Source: Pogostemon cablin (lineage: Eukaryota > Streptophyta > Magnoliopsida > Lamiales > Lamiaceae). Taken from it: a stretch of DNA of 64,000 nucleotides. Shown here piece after piece: positions 58,431 to 64,000 of this stretch. Location of the stretch: the NCBI GenBank assembly GCA_023678885.1, contig CM042970.1, positions 2,582,355-2,646,354 on the forward strand. Reading direction: 5' to 3'. Position 1 is the first letter of the stretch. Each line of letters begins with the position of its first letter. The notes under the pieces were generated by a model, which made no database searches, was not told the origin of the DNA, and was given only the letters and a program-made list of their open reading frames with translations. The position numbers were made by a program, and so were the translations under genes.

Positions 58431-58738
58431 AATACTTGAATGCCACTCTGGTATATATCATTGGAAATATTAGGCATGTTTTGGCATAATGAATTCAAAC
58501 GAGTCAAGTTCTAGTGATATTAACTTTTTCATTGGCAATGACATAAAATAAACTATTAAAATTAGTTCAGTATTTAATTCCATTATTTGGTCATATTACA
58601 TTTTAATTAAAATCCATTGATAAGTTAATCATGTTGATTTTGTAGGAAATAACATTTTTTTTACCCGAAATGTCTCTTGAAAGTGAAAGCTTGAAATGTC
58701 TTTGATTTTTATTTAAACCCCTGTTTGCTCGTATGCAG

Positions 58739-59190
58739 GCAAGTACTACTTGATCGATGCCGAATTTACAAATTATAGTCGTTTCCTTGCGCCATACCGC
58801 TCCACACGATATCACTTAAATGCGTTTCGGAATGGTGAGATGACCACACAATCCCCAAAAGAGTTGTTTAATCACCGTCACTCTAAGCTTCGGAATGTTA
58901 TCGAATGTTGATTTGGGGTTTTGAATAGCCAATTTTCCATTTTGCGATATGGAATGCCATCGTACACAATTCGACGCCAGGTTAAGATTGCCATTGCATG
59001 TTGCGTGGTACACAACTTCATTCACATGTCAGGTTTACCCGATCAGATCTTCAATGGTGGTTTCGTTCACAACGCAGATGATGAGCATATTATATCGCAC
59101 GCTGTTAACGCGACACGGCAGACGATTGGCAATCAGTCGGCTATGCGAGATGCCATAGCCAATGCGATGTGGGATAATGCATATGCATGA
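58739..59190 (+). pseudogene. PIF/Harbinger transposase, last exon
   Basis: After a GTATGCAG acceptor the frame reads KYYLIDAEFTNYSRFLAPYR, STRYHLNAF, KELFNHRHSKLRNVIE, then a Cys and TGA, then FGVLNSQFSILRYGMPSY and CCVVHNFIH, to a stop at 59188. This is the C-terminal part of the Harbinger DDE nuclease. The stop falls in the conserved ER.FGVLK segment. The N-terminal exons and terminal repeats were not found. Confidence 0.85.
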
Positions 59191-59765
59191 CATAAATGTT
59201 TTTTTCTATTGGAATGATAATATATTGCATGTATATTTCTATTTTTTTCATGTTTTGTTTTTTCTATGATTATATCTAAAAAAAAGAAAAAACCCGAATT
59301 CAATTTAGTGCATCTTAGTGAAAGCATGTCGAAATAGCAATTCTTATGATAATTGAAAAAATTCAGAAATGAATTCAATGATGTTTTTTCAAAATTTTCA
59401 ATATTCCAATGTGATTAGAAAATTAAGAGTAATATTTAAAAGCACTTCATAATTGAACTAGAGGACATAATTTGTCAAATAAAATTAAAATATTAAAATA
59501 AAGTGGTGAACAGATATTGAATACATAATTTGATGCTGGGATCATCCACTCTTAACATTTATAGTTTCTCACTCATTTTCCAAATTCAATTTTTTATTCT
59601 TCGATTCGACTTAAAATTTAAATATACCCTACTTAAAAACCCTAAAACAAACTTACACATTAGATCTGCTTCATAGCTTCTGGCAAAAGGCATTCCACTC
59701 TCCTAGCCTCCTCGAGTATCGTAGATCTCCCTCTCGAATTTTAAACCCCATACCAAACTCCATCA
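59191..59765. other. Spacer and 5' flank of the GGTase-I gene
   Basis: AT-rich to about 59640, then a leader-like segment (tagatctgcttcatagcttc) before the ATG at 59766. No further gene. Confidence 0.5.
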
Positions 59766-61616
59766 ATGGAGGACCCTTATTGGGATTTCGATTCTGAATC
59801 ACTGCTCTTCGATAGGGATCGCCACATTAACTATCTCTTGATGACCTATCAGCTCCTACCCTCGCCCTATCAAGACCAAGAGATCAACCGCCTCACCCTA
59901 GCTTACTTCGTCATCTCCGGCCTCGACGTCCTCTCCGCTCTCGATCGAGTGCATCCTCTTTCTTCGATTTCTATTTTTATTTCGAGATTGTTTCTTAGTA
60001 GGTGATTCACATGTCTCTAGGTGTAGGAATGGAATTAGGAGGGTTGATTTTGCACTCTCTGATGCACTATGAAGTTTTGATTTTGTCTCTGAATGAGCAG
60101 AGCATTTTTTGAATAACCAGACCTTTATTTCCAGTTCTGTGGTTAAGCTGTTGAGTTCCTCGGGTTAACCGTAAAGTGGCTCTATAATTTGTAGGTCTGT
60201 AATGGTCATGGAGAATGGAGATTTTGATATTTCAGTGTATATAACTCAATTGGAATAATTTGATCGATCACTTTAGTGAATGAAAATGCATTTAATAGAC
60301 AGCTATGGATTATATTTTTCCTTATAAGTTAGAGTGTGAAGTTCATTTCCACTCTGTAGTGGTATGCAGAAGCTTAGAGAGAGCGTTGTTACTTTCTGTT
60401 CTGTTAAGATGATTCTATGAATGGGTAGATAGGTCTACCAGAGAGTATATTTTTAGTTTAGGTGTGATTTTGTCAGATAAGAACTGGCCAGGCAGGATTA
60501 CTGGTTTTGATGAAATTTTAAGTGGTTTTGCACGTCATTTTTGTCAAAAGCTTCAACTCTAAGTTGTTATACTTTGTATGCTGGAGAGTTAATTTTGGGA
60601 TTAAATTATAATTCTATCTTATTTACAAATTATTCAGTGGACCAAGTTGTTATTAGCTCTTTTTTTCCCTCTAATTTCCACTATAATAGCATCCTTATAT
60701 TGAATTCAGAAATCTATGGGGCAGTTTTTGTGCCATTTATGTGGTTTAGAATGCACGATAAAAATGCTTAGAAGAAAGTGCTACTGAGTTTTGTGAAGTT
60801 TAGCCTCTGTTTTATTGAAAATATCCCCTTTACAAGTATATATCAGATCTGATGTGTATGCCTTAATGGTTGCTTACATATAGCACCAAGTTTGATAAAA
60901 TATCTTTATTGACTATATGTTATTTATCTCCTTTAGATAGACAAGGATGCAGTAATTAATTGGGTTTTATCTCTGCAAGCTCATCCTAAGAAAGACGCAA
61001 TATTGGAAAATGGTAAGGTAATTCAATCCAATATTTCTTCATTAGTTTATGGAATTAAGGGTATAAATCATATATTTTACATGAAATTGCATCTTTGCAG
61101 AAGAGTTCTATGGATTCCATGGTTCAAGAAGCTCCCAGTTTCAAAGAAATGATAATTGGGTAGAAATTTTGGTTACAGCATCTTGATTTATGCCCCAGAA
61201 ATAATATAATAAAAGAGCTTATAAATTGGGGCCATGTCTTTCTGGTTGCAGTATTCTGATAATTTGTTAAAAAAAATTCTATTTTTAGGCAGCAGTTCCT
61301 AACGGCAGTCACCTGGCAAGCACATATTGTGCGCTGGCCATATTAAAGACTGTTGGCTATGACTTGACACTTTTGGACTCCGAATTGTTATTAAAGTCGA
61401 TGAAAAAACTTCAGCAGCATGATGGATGGTATTAATATTCGTGTTTTATCCTTCTTCTCTGAGTTCTCTCTAGTAACTTGTAGAATTTGCAGTCATTCTT
61501 TTAGTTATTTGTTTGATTTCTTCCTTCACTCTGGTAACAGATATCTACATAATAAGTATCAGAGTGATAACAAGATTTGTACATTCTGTTCTGGTTTGTG
61601 ATTACTTCTTATACTC

Positions 61617-61710
<94 letters not shown>

Positions 61711-62920
61711 CACACACACACACAAACCCACACATGTACATATATATATTTTCATTTGTCCCATAGTAGTTTGAGTTATTTGATATACGCATGAGTATCA
61801 TTTCACTTTAAATTAGTGATTAAATGTTCAAGAGGGTGGTACATAAGCCTTGAACGTCCATTTTAAGATAAAAAATTTCTTTGATGAGTTGTTCTACTTT
61901 GCATCTGATAAAAGTGTATCTTATATCCTGGCTGCTCGGTTTCTCAGGTTCTGATATAGCTAAAAACATGCTCCACATACTTCTTAAACTATAATGTAGT
62001 ACTTATAGGAATTGCATCTTCTTTATTCATTTATAACCATAGCCAAAATTGCTGTGGTCTACCCTATTGGTGTCTGACTTGTGGAATTGACTTATCATGT
62101 CTCTATGTCCCAGTTTTATGCCAATTCACATTGGAGGAGAAACAGATCTCCGTTTTGTGTTTTGTGCTGGTAAGAAATTCTTTCAAAGTAAATATGTGTC
62201 ATGTGTCGGTTATTGTATGAATCTTATTATGTAACTTTTGATGTATTCAGCTGCCATTTGTTCTATGCTGAAGAACTGGAATGGCATGGACCGGGAAAAA
62301 GCTAAGGAGTATATTAGAAATTGCCAGGTAGTTGACCTGGGTGCTTAGTTTGCTTTTCTTATGCCTTGAAGTTCTCCAAAGTCTTTTAGTTTGTCTTTCA
62401 AATGAAATCAGATCTTTTGGGTTTATCTGAAAACTACAAAGCTAAGCATAATAATCATTTGAATTTTCCGTGCAGTCATATGATGGTGGTTTTGGATTGA
62501 TTCCGGGTTCAGAATCTCATGGTTAGTGGATATGAATGTCTCATTCTTTTTATTATTCTGTGGTTGCTTTCAGAGATCTTCAACCGAATTTTCTCACATA
62601 TTCATTTTTCTCTATACTACTTTGTGCGCAAGTTATGAAAGCTGGTGATTTTTTTAAAGTAATAAAATAATAACTGAAGATCTGATTTCGTTTTCTGGGT
62701 TATCCCAAATTTTCTTTATCTACTTTTGATCCATGGCTCTCACTTCATGCAGATTTTTGTTACACTTATGGATGTGAATTGTTTTAGTGTCACAGGTGGT
62801 GCCACTTACTGTGCAGTTGCATCTCTTAAACTCATGGGGTTTATAGAAGAAGATTTGCTTTCCAAAAATGCTTGTTGTGACCCCATTAATTTTCCGTTGC
62901 TTCTGGATTGGAGTTTGCAG
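59766..62920 (+). CDS. GGB: Protein geranylgeranyltransferase type I beta subunit, exons 1-8 (3' end outside)
   Basis: The catalytic subunit attaches geranylgeranyl groups to CaaX-box proteins such as ROP GTPases. Exons: 59766-59948, 60937-61012, 61101-61159, 61289-61428, 62114-62169, 62251-62327, 62476-62521 and 62796-62920, all GT-AG and in phase. They encode MEDPYWDFDSES..., EINRLTLAYFVISGLDVLSA, EEFYGFHGSRSSQFQ, GSHLASTYCALAILKTVGYD, FMPIHIGGETDLRFVFCAAA, SYDGGFGLIPGSESHGGATY and LLLDWSLQ. Prenyltransferase alpha-alpha repeats are clear. The zinc-ligand exons (DTCYAFW and YHSYYG regions in homologues) are not within the window. One oddity is DGCFMPIHIGG, where homologues usually have DGSFMP. 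Apparently intact to 62920. Confidence 0.93.
61622..61711. repeat. (TA)n microsatellite in GGB intron 4
   Basis: About 85 bp of alternating TA with one interruption, then a CA-rich run to about 61735. Non-coding. Confidence 0.95.
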
Positions 62921-63392
62921 GTTTATCTGCCCATCTCTTTTTCGTTTAAGTAATAAAATCAATTCCTATGCTGAGAGAATTCAGCAGAAAAAAGTTATCG
63001 GCATATCTGAACCAAGGTTCTATGTTGAGTAATAAGAAATAATTTATGGATGCATGTACATATAACAATTTAGCAAAAAATATCAAATCTCTGAAGTAAC
63101 TTATCAATCTTGTTTAAAGAGTGCCAGAAAGAAAATTATATTCTTTAAAAGTTTCATGAGCGAGCGTTAATTGAAGTCTTTTTTATGAAACCTGTACAAG
63201 AGTTTAGGGTTTTTGAATAACAACAGAGAAAGAAAATAGGTTTTTATAATCATAGTCATTCTAGACTTCTAGCGACTTTCAAAGTGATAAATTTCTTTGC
63301 CATTGAATATTGATAAACTAACGAGGGTAAATTTGAAATAAATGGTCAGATACCCTTAAAATATAACAAAGTTTACTACCCTCCTAAGTTAC
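62921..63392. other. GGB intron 8 (start)
   Basis: Follows the exon 8 donor (CAG then GTTTAT). No exon resembling the next homologous segment (RQANDGGFQGR in Arabidopsis as I recall it) occurs before the LTR. Confidence 0.6.
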
Positions 63393-64000
63393 TGTAACAC
63401 CCCACTAATTTTAACTAATTAATAAAATAAAATAAAATAAAAGGATTTACTAAATAAAATAATATAGGAATATTACTAAAAGGTCACAACTTAGGAGTTT
63501 GTGAGACCTTTCATATTTCCTCACATGTGAGACCTTTCATATTTCCTCACATGTGAGCTTAACACACATGCTTTCCACTCCCATGATCTACAATTAATAT
63601 AGGGTAATTATTGTAATGTTATTTAGTGCTAAGCCTTTCCATTAGCTCACAAACCCCTATATAAACCCAAACCCCAAACTCACTACTCACACCACCACAT
63701 TTCACTCTAAAGCAAGTTCTCAAGAGTTCCAAGATTCAAGCAAGTTAAGTTATTAAGAGTCCAAGACTAAGCTGTGGGAATTTTATGTGTTTTCCTATAT
63801 GAATATGCATGTTTCTACATGTTCATGACATGAATCTATGAATGCATACATGATATATGAAAGCAAGTTTTGTACTTAATTGTACCATGGAAATTAGCCA
63901 GGGTCCCTTAGGGGCCGGGATTGTATAAAGATCCCCGAGGTATGCTCATGATATTATCGATCGATCAAGCAACTTAAAACTATTTTATGCCAAGTTGATG
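63393..64000 (+). mobile_element. Start of an LTR retrotransposon (gypsy-type LTR), running off the window
   Basis: Begins TGTAACACCCCACTAATTTT, a start common to plant gypsy LTRs. It has a doubled gagacctttcatatttcctc motif (about 63502 and 63531) and a TATA box in ccctatataaaccc (about 63655), with a likely transcript start after it. The right end is not in the window, so solo LTR and full element cannot be told apart. Confidence 0.7.

Overview
The window is plant nuclear DNA from a eudicot, probably an asterid and plausibly Lamiales. The reasons are intron-rich plant housekeeping genes, R1/late-blight-type NLR genes, AT-rich intergenic DNA and dense nested transposons. The order is inferred from family resemblance only; no species was identified.

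Host genes. An intact actin gene (minus, 294-1834) has the standard plant exon sizes and a leader intron reaching a 5'UTR exon near 2838. An intact very-long-chain enoyl-CoA reductase gene (ECR/CER10 type, minus, 38494-41331) has four exons and predicts 309 residues. Exons 1-8 of the beta subunit of protein geranylgeranyltransferase I (plus, 59766-62920) are present, and the 3' end lies beyond the window. A 14-3-3 locus (minus, 33920-34543) keeps only its last three coding exons.

Resistance-gene relics. One NLR (7432-9918) is open except for a single nonsense codon and a lost ancestral start. A second (24980-27609) carries several frameshifts and stops. LRR-only fragments lie at about 5845-6050 and 21017-21420. 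Pieces of the ECR gene lie beside the NLR copies (10263-10370 and 21655-24610), so NLR and ECR sequence seem to have been duplicated together.

Mobile DNA fills most of the rest. A Ty3/gypsy-type element (10459-19254, minus) has paired LTRs, a 5-bp target duplication, a gag with nonsense codons and no visible pol; it lies inside an older Stowaway-like MITE. It hosts a deleted gypsy element (11038-13277), a solo LTR (15232-15564) and a MITE (13731-14011). A complete but dead copia element (44851-49610) also lies in a MITE, and a 5'-truncated copia element spans 52234-55500. From 27838 to 30434 a MITE, a Tourist-like element, another MITE and a Mutator-like element carrying a carboxylesterase pseudogene lie nearly end to end. 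A second MULE-like element (30769-31607), a hAT-like element (42937-43849), a CACTA mini-element (19837-20227), a tRNA-derived SINE (50016-50248), a solo LTR (42388-42691) and a Harbinger transposase exon (58739-59190) all have visible diagnostic ends or motifs. A new LTR begins at 63393, inside or beside the GGTase gene.

There is no operon-like system. The most interesting content is the gene-carrying Mutator-like element, the covarying hairpin array in the gypsy element (about 16385-16925), the shared NLR/ECR block, and the insertion order that empty sites allow one to read.
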